From contig JBGZAX010000042.1 of assembly GCA_041844335.1 (NCBI GenBank), forward strand, positions 1 to 17,565: a stretch of 17,565 nt of DNA. Direction: 5' to 3'. The DNA is from CAUUFM01 sp041844335 (GTDB taxonomy: Bacteria; Bacillota; Clostridia; Lachnospirales; Lachnospiraceae). The position numbers and the translations under genes are program-made. The notes beneath the pieces were generated by a model. It did not search any database and was not told the DNA's origin. It was given only the letters and a program-made list of their open reading frames with translations. This document shows positions 1-7,739 of the stretch, in pieces; position 1 is the first letter of the stretch; the number at the start of each line of letters is the position of its first letter.

Positions 1-137
1 TAATTTATTGTTTCAGGCTTTGTCACCTCTCCATAAGACCACTCTCTTACCTTGTCCGGTGATGCTAATGTTATTTTTATTGCATCAAAAGCATTGGCTT
101 TATTGTTGTTAGTCGGATTTTCCGCATTTACGGGCAT
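1..137 (-). CDS. rpoC: RNA polymerase subunit beta' (RpoC), N-terminal fragment
   Basis: This is the first 45 codons of rpoC, cut by the window edge. The translation begins MPVNAENPTNNN and continues into the family-typical stretch ITLASPDKVREWSYGEVTKP, which leads into the zinc-binding region of the beta' clamp. The ATG is at 137-135 and is preceded by a GGAAGGAG ribosome binding site lying in the 14-base gap after the rpoB stop. Together with RpoB, the alpha dimer and a sigma factor, the product forms RNA polymerase; beta' carries the catalytic magnesium site, which lies outside this window. The order rpoB-rpoC is universal in bacteria. The short asparagine-rich N-terminus before the conserved block is slightly unusual but otherwise unremarkable. 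Confidence 0.93.
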   Translation of the reverse strand, partial: MPVNAENPTNNNKANAFDAIKITLASPDKVREWSYGEVTKPETIN

Positions 138-151
138 ATATTTGCTCCTTC

Positions 152-3100
152 CTAAAACTCATCTTCATCGTCTAAATCTTCTTCTGAATACTCATCTTCA
201 TCATAAATTTCCTCATCATCAAAGTCATAATTACTTTCAGATTCGGAATCCTCGCTTTCAGTCATATATCCGCTCTTTAATATCTCATGTTCATCATTAT
301 GAGCTATGTTTGATCGGTCACCCTCCATAAGCGACTTATAGTCTGCATTGTCATCATTTCTTGACCCATGTCTTTCATTTTCAATAAACGATTTGAAATC
401 GGTAGCATCGGTATATTCACTTGTTTCAATCAAATCTACAATATTACCGTTTTCGTCCTGTAGCTGAACATCTAAAGCAAGTGACTGCAATTCTTTAATT
501 AATACCTTAAATGATTCCGGCATTCTGGGATCAGGAATGTTTTCACCTTTAATAATTGCACCGTATGTCTTCACCCTGCCGATCACATCATCCGATTTCA
601 TTGTCAGTATTTCCTGTAGAGTGTAGGCCGCACCGTATGCTTCTAAAGCCCAAACCTCCATTTCTCCGAAACGTTGTCCGCCGAACTGAGCCTTTCCGCC
701 AAGAGGCTGCTGTGTAACCAAAGAATAAGGACCGGTAGATCTGGCGTGAATCTTATCGTCTACAAGGTGATGCAGTTTAAGATAGTGCATATGTCCTATT
801 GTAACCGGAGAGTCGAAATCTTCTCCACTCCTTCCGTCACGCAGCTGCACCTTTCCGTTGCTGTTTATAGGTACTCCCTTCCATTCAGAAGCGTGTTCCT
901 TATGATCTTCCAAATACTTCATTACATCAGGCTTTAATATTTCTATATATTTTTCTTTAAAAGCATCAAATTCCATATTTGCAAAATCATTTGCCAAATC
1001 AAGGGTATCCATTATATCAATCTCGTTCGCTCCGTCAAAAACAGGGGTAGCTATATCGAAACCGAGTACCGCAGCAGCCAACGAAAGGTGAATTTCCAGT
1101 GCCTGTCCTATGTTCATACGGGAGGGAACGCCTAATGGATTAAGAACAATATCAAGCGGTCTTCCATTCGGCAAATAAGGCATATCCTCTTCCGGTAAAA
1201 CTCTTGATACAACGCCCTTATTTCCGTGTCGACCCGCCATCTTATCTCCAACAGAGATTTTCCTTTTCTGTGCAATATAAACTCTTACGGTTTTATTAAC
1301 GCCCGGCGGCATTTCGTCGCCGTCTTCTCTTTTAAACACCTGAGCGGATACCACTATACCGTATTCTCCGTGCGGCAGCTTTAATGATTTATCCCTTACC
1401 TCTCTTGCCTTTTCTCCGAATATGGCTCTAAGCAATCTTTCCTCGGGTGTAAGCTCCGTTTCTCCTTTCGGAGTAACCTTTCCAACCAGTATATCTCCGG
1501 CACGCACCTCGGCTCCCACTCTTATAATCCCGTTTTCATCAAGGTCTTTTAGAGCATCGTCACCGACTCCCGGAACATCCTTTGTTATCTCTTCAGGCCC
1601 AAGCTTTGTGTCCCTGGCTTCGCTTTCATATTCTTCTATATGAATAGAGGTATAAACATCGTCCTTTACAAGTCTTTCGCTAAGTAATACCGCATCTTCA
1701 TAATTATAACCCTCCCATGTCATAAAACCGATAAGCGGATTTCTTCCGAGAGAAAGTTCACCGTTACAAGTAGACGGCCCGTCAGCTATAACATCATTCA
1801 CCTCAACTCTGTCTCCACGCTTAACTATAGGATTTTGATTATAACAGTTCGACTGATTGCTGCGTAAAAACTTAATCAGCTTATATTTGCTGATGGTTCC
1901 GTCATCATTTTTTACTCTGATCTCTTTTGACGATGACATCTCCACCACACCTGATTTTTCAGCCAAAATACATAGTCCTGAGTCTGCCGCGGCCTTTGCT
2001 TCCATACCTGTACCTACCGCCGGCTGTTCCGTTTTTAACAGAGGCACAGCCTGACGCTGCATATTAGATCCCATAAGTGCTCTATTTGCATCATCGTTTT
2101 CAAGGAACGGAATAAGTGCCGTAGCCACCGAAAATACCATTTTCGGTGAAACGTCCATATACTCGAACATATGTTTCTCATAGGTTTGAGTCTGATCCAT
2201 ATATCTTCCCGATACGTTATTATTAATGAAATGACCCTCTTCATCAAGCGGCTCCGATGCTTGTGCTATATGATATAAGTCCTCTTCATCAGCCGTCATA
2301 TATTCCACTTCATCAGTAACTCTGGGATTCATAGGATCTGTTCTGTCTATTTTCCTATATGGCGCCTCAATAAAGCCATACTGATTTATTCTGGCATAGG
2401 AAGCAAGAGAGTTTATAAGTCCTATGTTCGGTCCCTCAGGAGTTTCGATCGGACACATTCTGCCATAATGAGTGTAATGAACGTCACGCACCTGAAAACC
2501 CGCTCTGTCTCTTGATAATCCGCCGGGTCCCAATGCCGATAAACGCCTTTTATGAGTAAGCTCTCCTAAAGGATTATTCTGATCCATAAACTGAGATAAC
2601 TGTGATGAGCCGAAAAACTCCTTTACCGCAGCGGTAACAGGCTTAATATTTATAAGAGATTGAGGTGTAACGGATGCACTTTGATCCTGTATTCCCATTC
2701 TTTCTCTTGCCACTCTCTCCATCCTTGAAAGCCCTATTCTGTACTGATTTTGCAAAAGCTCTCCCACAGCTCTTATACGTCTGTTTCCAAGATGATCGAT
2801 ATCGTCCTTGTTACCTACTCCATATTCCAAGTGTATATTATAATTAATTGATGCTAATATGTCATCTCTTGTGATATGCTTAGGAACAAGCTCCGATATT
2901 CTTGATTTTATATTTGCTTCAATATCTTCAATATTATCGGAATATTCTAGAATTTCTCTTAAAACTGGATAATAAACAAGATCCTTAATACCGCAAGCTT
3001 TCTTATCTATGTCAACAAAATTTGTAATCTCCACCATCAAGTTTGAAATTACCTTTACACTTCTGTCGCCACATTCCAAGGTAACACTTCTAACAGCGGC

Positions 3101-4084
3101 ATTCTGAATTTCTCTTGCCTTTTCTAAAGTGATTTCATCTCCCTTTTGTGCCAATATTTCACCGTTTATTTCATCAATTACATCTTCCGCCAAAATATGA
3201 CCTGCAATTCTGTTTTCAAGATTAAGCTTTTTATTAAACTTATATCTGCCGACCTTTGCAAGATCATATCTTTTGGAATCGAAAAATATACCGGTAACAA
3301 GACTTCTTGCACTGTTGATATCCTGCAACTCGCCCGGTCTTACTTTTTTATATAACTCCAAAAAAGCCTGATCCTGATTAGTTGAAATATCCTTTTCAAT
3401 TGTGGCTCTAATCTTAGGCTCGTCACCGAAAAATTCGATAATATCCTCATTTGAAGTAATTCCCATAACTCTTATTAAAACCGTTACAGGCAGCTTTCTG
3501 GTTCTATCTACACGTACATAAAAGACATCGTTGGAGTCCGTTTCGTACTCCAACCATGCTCCGCGATTCGGTATTACTGTACTGGAAAACAATTTTTTTC
3601 CTATTTTGTCATGTGCTATATCATAATAAATTCCGGGAGACCTAACAAGCTGGCTTACTATTACTCTTTCAGCTCCGTTTATAATAAAAGAGCCTGTTTC
3701 GGTCATAACAGGCATTTCTCCCATAAAAATTTCATCAACCTTTTCTTTAAGCTCAGGCCCTGAAGATGACATGTTTCTTAATATCACCTTCACATATAAA
3801 GGAGCAGCGTAATTTACATCCCTTTCCTTACATTCGCTAATTGAACGCTTTATTTCATTTCTACGTAGATCTATCCCCTTGTATTCAAGTCTCAACTGAC
3901 CCCCGTGATCTTCTATTGGAAAAATTTCATTAAAAGCTTCGTCAAGTCCTTCATTTAGCAACCAATTATAAGAATTTTTCTGTACCTCTATAAGATTCGG
4001 CATTTCAAGCATATCTGTCTGCCTTGAAAAGCTCATTCTTACATTTCTAGCACTTTTTACAGGGCTAATTCTGTGTTTTTCCAT
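152..4084 (-). CDS. rpoB: DNA-directed RNA polymerase subunit beta
   Basis: This is the full-length beta subunit of RNA polymerase, 1310 residues. All landmarks are present: an N-terminal lobe beginning near PNLIEVQKNSYNWLL, the fork/rifampicin region FFGSSQLSQFMDQNNPLGEL around residue 490-510, the THYGRMCPIETPEGPNIGL block, GDKMAGRHGNKGVVS, and the C-terminal clamp region ending GGQRFGEMEVWALEAYGAAY. In the rifampicin pocket the sensitive-type residues are kept (D501, H511 and S516, equivalent to E. coli D516, H526 and S531). The last 90 residues form a non-conserved tail; the final 25 include 17 Asp/Glu. The ATG at 4084 is preceded by AAGGAG with 6-base spacing. No rplJ/rplL gene precedes it; the neighbour is divergent. 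A sigma70-type promoter lies about 80 bases upstream. Confidence 0.99.
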   Translation of the reverse strand: MEKHRISPVKSARNVRMSFSRQTDMLEMPNLIEVQKNSYNWLLNEGLDEAFNEIFPIEDHGGQLRLEYKGIDLRRNEIKRSISECKERDVNYAAPLYVKVILRNMSSSGPELKEKVDEIFMGEMPVMTETGSFIINGAERVIVSQLVRSPGIYYDIAHDKIGKKLFSSTVIPNRGAWLEYETDSNDVFYVRVDRTRKLPVTVLIRVMGITSNEDIIEFFGDEPKIRATIEKDISTNQDQAFLELYKKVRPGELQDINSARSLVTGIFFDSKRYDLAKVGRYKFNKKLNLENRIAGHILAEDVIDEINGEILAQKGDEITLEKAREIQNAAVRSVTLECGDRSVKVISNLMVEITNFVDIDKKACGIKDLVYYPVLREILEYSDNIEDIEANIKSRISELVPKHITRDDILASINYNIHLEYGVGNKDDIDHLGNRRIRAVGELLQNQYRIGLSRMERVARERMGIQDQSASVTPQSLINIKPVTAAVKEFFGSSQLSQFMDQNNPLGELTHKRRLSALGPGGLSRDRAGFQVRDVHYTHYGRMCPIETPEGPNIGLINSLASYARINQYGFIEAPYRKIDRTDPMNPRVTDEVEYMTADEEDLYHIAQASEPLDEEGHFINNNVSGRYMDQTQTYEKHMFEYMDVSPKMVFSVATALIPFLENDDANRALMGSNMQRQAVPLLKTEQPAVGTGMEAKAAADSGLCILAEKSGVVEMSSSKEIRVKNDDGTISKYKLIKFLRSNQSNCYNQNPIVKRGDRVEVNDVIADGPSTCNGELSLGRNPLIGFMTWEGYNYEDAVLLSERLVKDDVYTSIHIEEYESEARDTKLGPEEITKDVPGVGDDALKDLDENGIIRVGAEVRAGDILVGKVTPKGETELTPEERLLRAIFGEKAREVRDKSLKLPHGEYGIVVSAQVFKREDGDEMPPGVNKTVRVYIAQKRKISVGDKMAGRHGNKGVVSRVLPEEDMPYLPNGRPLDIVLNPLGVPSRMNIGQALEIHLSLAAAVLGFDIATPVFDGANEIDIMDTLDLANDFANMEFDAFKEKYIEILKPDVMKYLEDHKEHASEWKGVPINSNGKVQLRDGRSGEDFDSPVTIGHMHYLKLHHLVDDKIHARSTGPYSLVTQQPLGGKAQFGGQRFGEMEVWALEAYGAAYTLQEILTMKSDDVIGRVKTYGAIIKGENIPDPRMPESFKVLIKELQSLALDVQLQDENGNIVDLIETSEYTDATDFKSFIENERHGSRNDDNADYKSLMEGDRSNIAHNDEHEILKSGYMTESEDSESESNYDFDDEEIYDEDEYSEEDLDDEDEF

Positions 4085-4164
4085 CTACTTCTCCTTAAAC
4101 AAAAGATTAGGTTCTTTGGCAACCAATGTAAAAATCTATATTTTTAGACAATAATGCACTCTTC

Positions 4165-4193
4165 AGAATATATCAAATTTTTTCTTTTGTCAA
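4165..4193 (-). promoter_or_regulatory. Probable sigma-A promoter of rpoB
   Basis: On the minus strand a perfect TTGACA -35 (4193-4188) is followed by 17 bases and TATTCT (4170-4165); an alternative TATATT sits 2 bases closer. Transcription would start near 4158 and give a leader of about 75 bases containing an A/T-only hairpin (4129-4146) and the rpoB ribosome binding site. This supports independent transcription of rpoBC. It is an inference from consensus match only. Confidence 0.7.
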
Positions 4194-4260
4194 GTCCTTT
4201 TCCACATTAATTTTTAGCGAATTGTTTAAATTGCAGCTATTATAAATCACATCTGTTTTT

Positions 4261-4290
4261 TGGCACGGGACAGCCTATAAAGGGGACCGT
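4261..4290. repeat. Possible degenerate REP-like palindromic remnant
   Basis: A GC-rich island in AT-rich surroundings: TGGCACGGGACAG followed by a short linker and GGGGACCGT. ACGG (4265-4268) and CCGT (4287-4290) can pair. The wording resembles the GGCACGGGGACGGTTC-type palindromes scattered through many Firmicute genomes, often near REP-associated transposases, but here the second arm is imperfect. Only one copy is visible in the window, so the repeat nature is inferred from memory of such elements, not demonstrated. Confidence 0.25.
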
Positions 4291-4352
4291 TATTTTTTGA
4301 TACAGTCAGCACACGTTTTTTGCTGAAAATTATAGAAACAATAAATAAAATA

Positions 4353-4361
4353 TGCTATAAT
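4353..4361 (+). promoter_or_regulatory. Probable extended -10 promoter for the GDPD cluster
   Basis: TGCTATAAT is a perfect extended -10 (TG-N-TATAAT). The -35 position has no good match, which is tolerated by extended -10 promoters. It would give a leader of about 108 bases ahead of the TTG start at 4476. A second TATAAT at 4440-4445 is a less convincing alternative. Confidence 0.4.
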
Positions 4362-4475
4362 TCCCGATAATGGTTATGTGCTTGCGGAAATGACGGAATT
4401 TGACAAAATCTTGATGATAAATGATGTAATTTCCAAGGCTATAATTTTTATATTATTTATATGAGGAGGATGACT

Positions 4476-6287
4476 TTGATAAAATTTAACAAAGAGCTTA
4501 TTTGGCTGTATACATGGTTTCAGATTTTAACTAAAGGAATTATAGGACTTATTATAGTTCCGATATATTCGTTACTTATAAAACATCTTATCTATTCTTC
4601 TGGCAGACCCGGTATATCAAGTGGAGATTTCAGATCATTTTTATTCAGTATTCAAGGGCTGGGACTTTTAATACTTACTGTCGGACTGGTTATGGTTGTG
4701 GCTGCCTTTGATATCAATTCCCTTATAGTTATAAGCGCTCTGATAAAGGAGAACAAGATGAAGTTCAGTGCGAGAGTGCTTTTTGCAGTGTCTCTAAAAA
4801 GTGCAAGGAATCTGTTGTCTTTTAAAGGAATTATAATTCTCGCATATTTGGCTGTACTTGCCCCGCTGACAGGTGTAGGGATTAATTTATCAATAACCGG
4901 AAATTTTAAAATTCCAAATTTTATAGCGGAAGCCATACAGGAGAACAGTGTATACCTTACAATTTACACTATTATGTTTACATTACTCATATTTATAAGT
5001 ATAAGATACATTTTCACATTTCATTATATGATACTTGGAAATGAATCAATAGGACCTGCAATGAAAAAATCTGCTGCTTTATTAAAGGGACGGTGGATAA
5101 AATTCATATTGGATTTTTTTGTAAAAAAAATGGCGGTTTTTTCAATCGCCGGTATTGTGCCGGTAATTTTAGTTTATTTAGGTACGGAACTTCTTTTTAA
5201 AACCAATATAGATATATTTTTAAAAAGAATGACGGCAATATTTCTTTTGATAGTTGTATCGGGATTTGTAACATATTTTTTTATTATGTCAGTTCCATAT
5301 TTTTTTACAAAGCTTACCGACATTTTATATGAGTATGCGGAAAATGGACACGAAAAATTTGTATTTGAAGCGTACAAAAATGTTGAACCTGTTGAAAAAA
5401 CTCAGTATATTAAAAAAAGTGCAAAAATTTTCATGTTGGGAATTTTAATTTTATTTTTAATTTCAGCAGGCATTTACTCAGTTCCTGTAGCGCAGAATTT
5501 TGAAAAAATATTTTATACTACAAAAAATATTGATATAATAGCACATCGCAGCGGAGGTGATCTTGCGGCTGAAAACAGCCTTGAAGGACTTTTGGAGGCG
5601 ATAAAAGAGGGAGCTACATGGAGTGAAATTGATATTCAGCGAACAAAGGACGGGCATTATATTATCAATCATGATAATGATTTCCGTCGATTGGCAGGAG
5701 TTGCCAAGTCTTCAGAAAAAATGGACTTAAGTGAGATAAAGAAGCTGATGATAAAGGATCATTTCAACTCCGAAAGACCGGCTCGGAGGGTGGCTACCCT
5801 TGAAGAATTTCTTGATGCGGCAAAAGGCAATATAGGATTGTATCTTGAACTTAAGGGGAAGACAGCAGATGAAAAAATGGTCGATGATGTAATAGAAATG
5901 GTCAGAGAGAGAGAGATGGAAACGGAAATTGTTTTGATTTCGCTTGATTATAACATAATAAAATATATCAAAAACAAGTATCCTGAAATAAAATCCGGAT
6001 ATTTGTACTTTTTTGCTATCGGAGATTCAGATAAGATGATCGGGGATTATCTTATGATGGAAGAACGGGAAGCAACCGAAAAAAACATTTCTTCAATTTT
6101 GAATAAGGGAAAGCGTGCAATTGTATGGACTGTAAACAATGAGGAATCCATGAAGCGTTTTATATATTCATCGGTTAATGGAATTATAACGGATCATGTG
6201 CAGCTATTGAAATCCATTATGAATGATATGAGCAATATGAGCGATTTGGAGCTTATACTTGATAAATTTTTAGCTATCGGCAACTGA
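4476..6287 (+). CDS. Membrane-anchored glycerophosphodiester phosphodiesterase (GPDPase_memb + GDPD)
   Basis: Predicted to hydrolyse glycerophosphodiesters (deacylated phospholipid head groups or teichoic-acid-type polymers) to glycerol-3-phosphate and an alcohol. The first ~345 residues form a polytopic domain with about seven hydrophobic segments (roughly 15-36, 58-78, 115-135, 160-183, 215-240, 258-280, 320-340), matching the GPDPase membrane domain. The last ~250 residues are a GDPD TIM barrel with the expected catalytic set: H357-R358 in AHRSGG, E366-N367, E384-I-D386, and H399-D400 after TKDG. The barrel follows the last membrane segment, so it is probably extracytoplasmic. I place the start at TTG 4476, because AGGAGG (4464-4469) is 6 bases upstream; the ATGs at 4461 and 4470 overlap or abut that site. 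First gene of a three-gene plus-strand cluster. Substrate is unknown. Confidence 0.9.
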   Translation: MIKFNKELIWLYTWFQILTKGIIGLIIVPIYSLLIKHLIYSSGRPGISSGDFRSFLFSIQGLGLLILTVGLVMVVAAFDINSLIVISALIKENKMKFSARVLFAVSLKSARNLLSFKGIIILAYLAVLAPLTGVGINLSITGNFKIPNFIAEAIQENSVYLTIYTIMFTLLIFISIRYIFTFHYMILGNESIGPAMKKSAALLKGRWIKFILDFFVKKMAVFSIAGIVPVILVYLGTELLFKTNIDIFLKRMTAIFLLIVVSGFVTYFFIMSVPYFFTKLTDILYEYAENGHEKFVFEAYKNVEPVEKTQYIKKSAKIFMLGILILFLISAGIYSVPVAQNFEKIFYTTKNIDIIAHRSGGDLAAENSLEGLLEAIKEGATWSEIDIQRTKDGHYIINHDNDFRRLAGVAKSSEKMDLSEIKKLMIKDHFNSERPARRVATLEEFLDAAKGNIGLYLELKGKTADEKMVDDVIEMVREREMETEIVLISLDYNIIKYIKNKYPEIKSGYLYFFAIGDSDKMIGDYLMMEEREATEKNISSILNKGKRAIVWTVNNEESMKRFIYSSVNGIITDHVQLLKSIMNDMSNMSDLELILDKFLAIGN

Positions 6288-6308
6288 TATCAATGATAAT
6301 TATATCAG
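6284..6308 (+). terminator. Small hairpin at the end of the GDPD gene
   Basis: CTGATAT (6284-6290) and ATATCAG (6302-6308) pair perfectly across an 11-base loop, overlapping the stop codon. The following TCTTGTGTC is not a strong U-tract, so this is more likely a weak or partial terminator or an mRNA-processing/stability element between the first and second genes than an efficient terminator. Confidence 0.3.
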
Positions 6309-6348
6309 TCTTGTGTCATGGCAAAATCACAACAAAGGAGGATGCCAG

Positions 6349-6915
6349 ATGTTGATCCGGAATAATAAAAAAGATACTTATAAGGGAGAAATTTTCAAGC
6401 CGTTGCGTTTGCTTAGCTTGTGTCTTGTAATTTTTATTGCATTTCTATTTGTTTATTTTATAATCTACTTTTTCATAGATAATAGTGATGTAGCTTATGT
6501 ATTGGCAAGAGTATTGGGAGTGGATGAAAAATTCGCTCAAAATATCAGCTTATTTGTTTTTGCAGTTCAATCCCTGATTATTACATCAGATTGGTGTTAT
6601 AGTAAAATGTCAAAATTTCTGGCAAGAAGGATAGAGAGGGCCTCGAAATACGCTCAACCGCTTTATTTAGGTTCGAAAATAGGAGTTGATTTTATTTCTG
6701 CACTGCCAAAAAGAACAATACTGTTTACTTTTTACTTGGTAATTATTGTATTGGAATTGACCGGAATAATTGTCAGTGCCAAGGATTACTCTGCGGTGGC
6801 AATATTTGTCATAGCGATAGACAGGGTAAGTAAGATATGGTCGGACGAAAAGGAAAAGCTGTTCGGTTTCTTTTACACTCTTAAAAAAAGATTGGATATC
6901 AAAAAACATAAATGA
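6349..6915 (+). CDS. Uncharacterised small membrane protein
   Basis: I do not recognise this 188-residue protein. It has about four hydrophobic segments (roughly 18-43, 64-84, 122-143 and 147-164), a positively charged loop between the second and third (SKFLARRIERASKY) and a lysine-rich C-terminus, suggesting an integral membrane protein with cytoplasmic ends. I chose the ATG at 6349 because AAAGGAGG (6334-6341) lies 7 bases upstream; a GTG at 6313 opens the same frame but would place that site inside the gene. It lies 61 bases after the phosphodiesterase gene and its stop codon is 26 bases before the acetyltransferase start, so co-transcription is likely. No catalytic motif is visible. Confidence 0.7.
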   Translation: MLIRNNKKDTYKGEIFKPLRLLSLCLVIFIAFLFVYFIIYFFIDNSDVAYVLARVLGVDEKFAQNISLFVFAVQSLIITSDWCYSKMSKFLARRIERASKYAQPLYLGSKIGVDFISALPKRTILFTFYLVIIVLELTGIIVSAKDYSAVAIFVIAIDRVSKIWSDEKEKLFGFFYTLKKRLDIKKHK

Positions 6916-6941
6916 TTTTAAGATCAGGAGGAGTATTTACT

Positions 6942-7715
6942 ATGAAAAAATCGTATGAAGATACTGTCAAAGAATTATCGCTTATGCTTATATATTTGAC
7001 GAGGCGACAGGATAATAATGGATTTTGCAGATATAGGGAGATAAGTTGGAAGGGCTATGACTTTGATACTTTGGAAGAACTGGAAGACGAAAAATTATTG
7101 TGTCAGCCTCGAAACCGGACAGGGTATGAAAAATATCTATATCTTACCGAAAATGGGAGAAATAAAGCAAAAGAACTGCTTGAACGATATGAATTTTCCG
7201 ATAAGCCGATGTTGGAGAGATTTGAATTTCGAACCATAAACACATCAGATATAGACCGGGTTGTAAATATAGAACAAGTATGTTTTCCGCCAAATGAAGC
7301 TTGCTCAGAACAACATATGAGAGAACGTATTGAGGCTGCATCTGATTTGTTTTTGGTTGCAATTGATAAGGATAACGGAAAAGTTGCAGGTTTCCTTAAC
7401 GGAATTGCAACGAATGAGTATATGTTCAGAGACGAGTTCTTCACGGATGCTTCTTTACATCAGACAGATGGAAAAAATATTATGCTGCTGGGGCTGGATG
7501 TTTTGCCGGAATACAGAAAACAGGGGCTGGCACATGAAATTGTTTATCGTTATTTGCGCAGAGAAAGTGAGCACGGCAGAAAAACGGTAACCTTAACTTG
7601 CCTTAAAAACAAAATAAAGTTTTATAAAAAGATGGGGTTTACAAATCGGGGATTATCCGGCTCGACATGGGGATGTGAAAAGTGGTATGAGATGACCTAT
7701 CTCCTTAACAGCTAA
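6942..7715 (+). CDS. DUF6429-like/winged-helix to GNAT N-acetyltransferase fusion
   Basis: A 257-residue two-domain protein. Residues 1-85 resemble the DUF6429 family: YEDTVKELSLMLIYLT, then SWKGYDFDTLEELEDEKLL and a YLTENGRNKAKELL helix. This layout looks like a small winged-helix fold (my inference). Residues ~95-257 are a GNAT acetyltransferase; the acetyl-CoA-binding motif A reads LGLDVLPEYRKQGLAHEIV with R192-x-x-G195-x-A197, followed by the family-typical FYKKMGF. It should transfer acetyl from acetyl-CoA to an unknown amine; the AxxF-x-NG segment and spacing recall the AANAT-like branch. Start ATG 6942 follows AGGAGG (6926-6931); an in-frame ATG at 6912 overlaps the previous stop but would bury that site. 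Last gene of the cluster; the fusion suggests ligand- or nucleic-acid-linked acetylation, which is speculative. Confidence 0.85.
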   Translation: MKKSYEDTVKELSLMLIYLTRRQDNNGFCRYREISWKGYDFDTLEELEDEKLLCQPRNRTGYEKYLYLTENGRNKAKELLERYEFSDKPMLERFEFRTINTSDIDRVVNIEQVCFPPNEACSEQHMRERIEAASDLFLVAIDKDNGKVAGFLNGIATNEYMFRDEFFTDASLHQTDGKNIMLLGLDVLPEYRKQGLAHEIVYRYLRRESEHGRKTVTLTCLKNKIKFYKKMGFTNRGLSGSTWGCEKWYEMTYLLNS

Positions 7716-7739
7716 ACGAAAATTTAAAAGAAAATACAG

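Larger units (their letters stand above)
4085..4475. other. Divergent intergenic region between rpoB and the GDPD gene
   Basis: About 390 bases without a credible gene. It contains the rpoB leader and promoter on the left, an AT-rich middle, a short GC-rich REP-like remnant (4261-4290), and probable promoter elements for the rightward genes: an extended -10 at 4353-4361 and a weaker pair, TTGACA at 4400-4405 with TATAAT at 4440-4445, whose spacing is too long to be a normal promoter. Minus-strand frames carry several stops, and no L10/L12 coding remnant is recognisable. Confidence 0.6.

Noticed and set aside
52..330. Plus-strand open frame over the rpoB end and rpoC start
   Set aside because: It is a shadow of the two RNA polymerase genes; its second half is a His/Asn/Leu-rich reading antisense to the acidic tail.
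2490..2600. Rifampicin-resistance changes in rpoB
   Set aside because: The residues equivalent to E. coli D516, H526 and S531 are all the sensitive type (D501, H511, S516).
6313..6348. GTG start extending the small membrane protein by 12 residues
   Set aside because: The extension contains the strong AAAGGAGG site at 6334-6341 that is ideally spaced for the ATG at 6349.
7103..7444. Minus-strand frames opposite the acetyltransferase gene
   Set aside because: Overlapping antisense frames with no ribosome binding site, while the plus-strand frame shows clear GNAT motifs.
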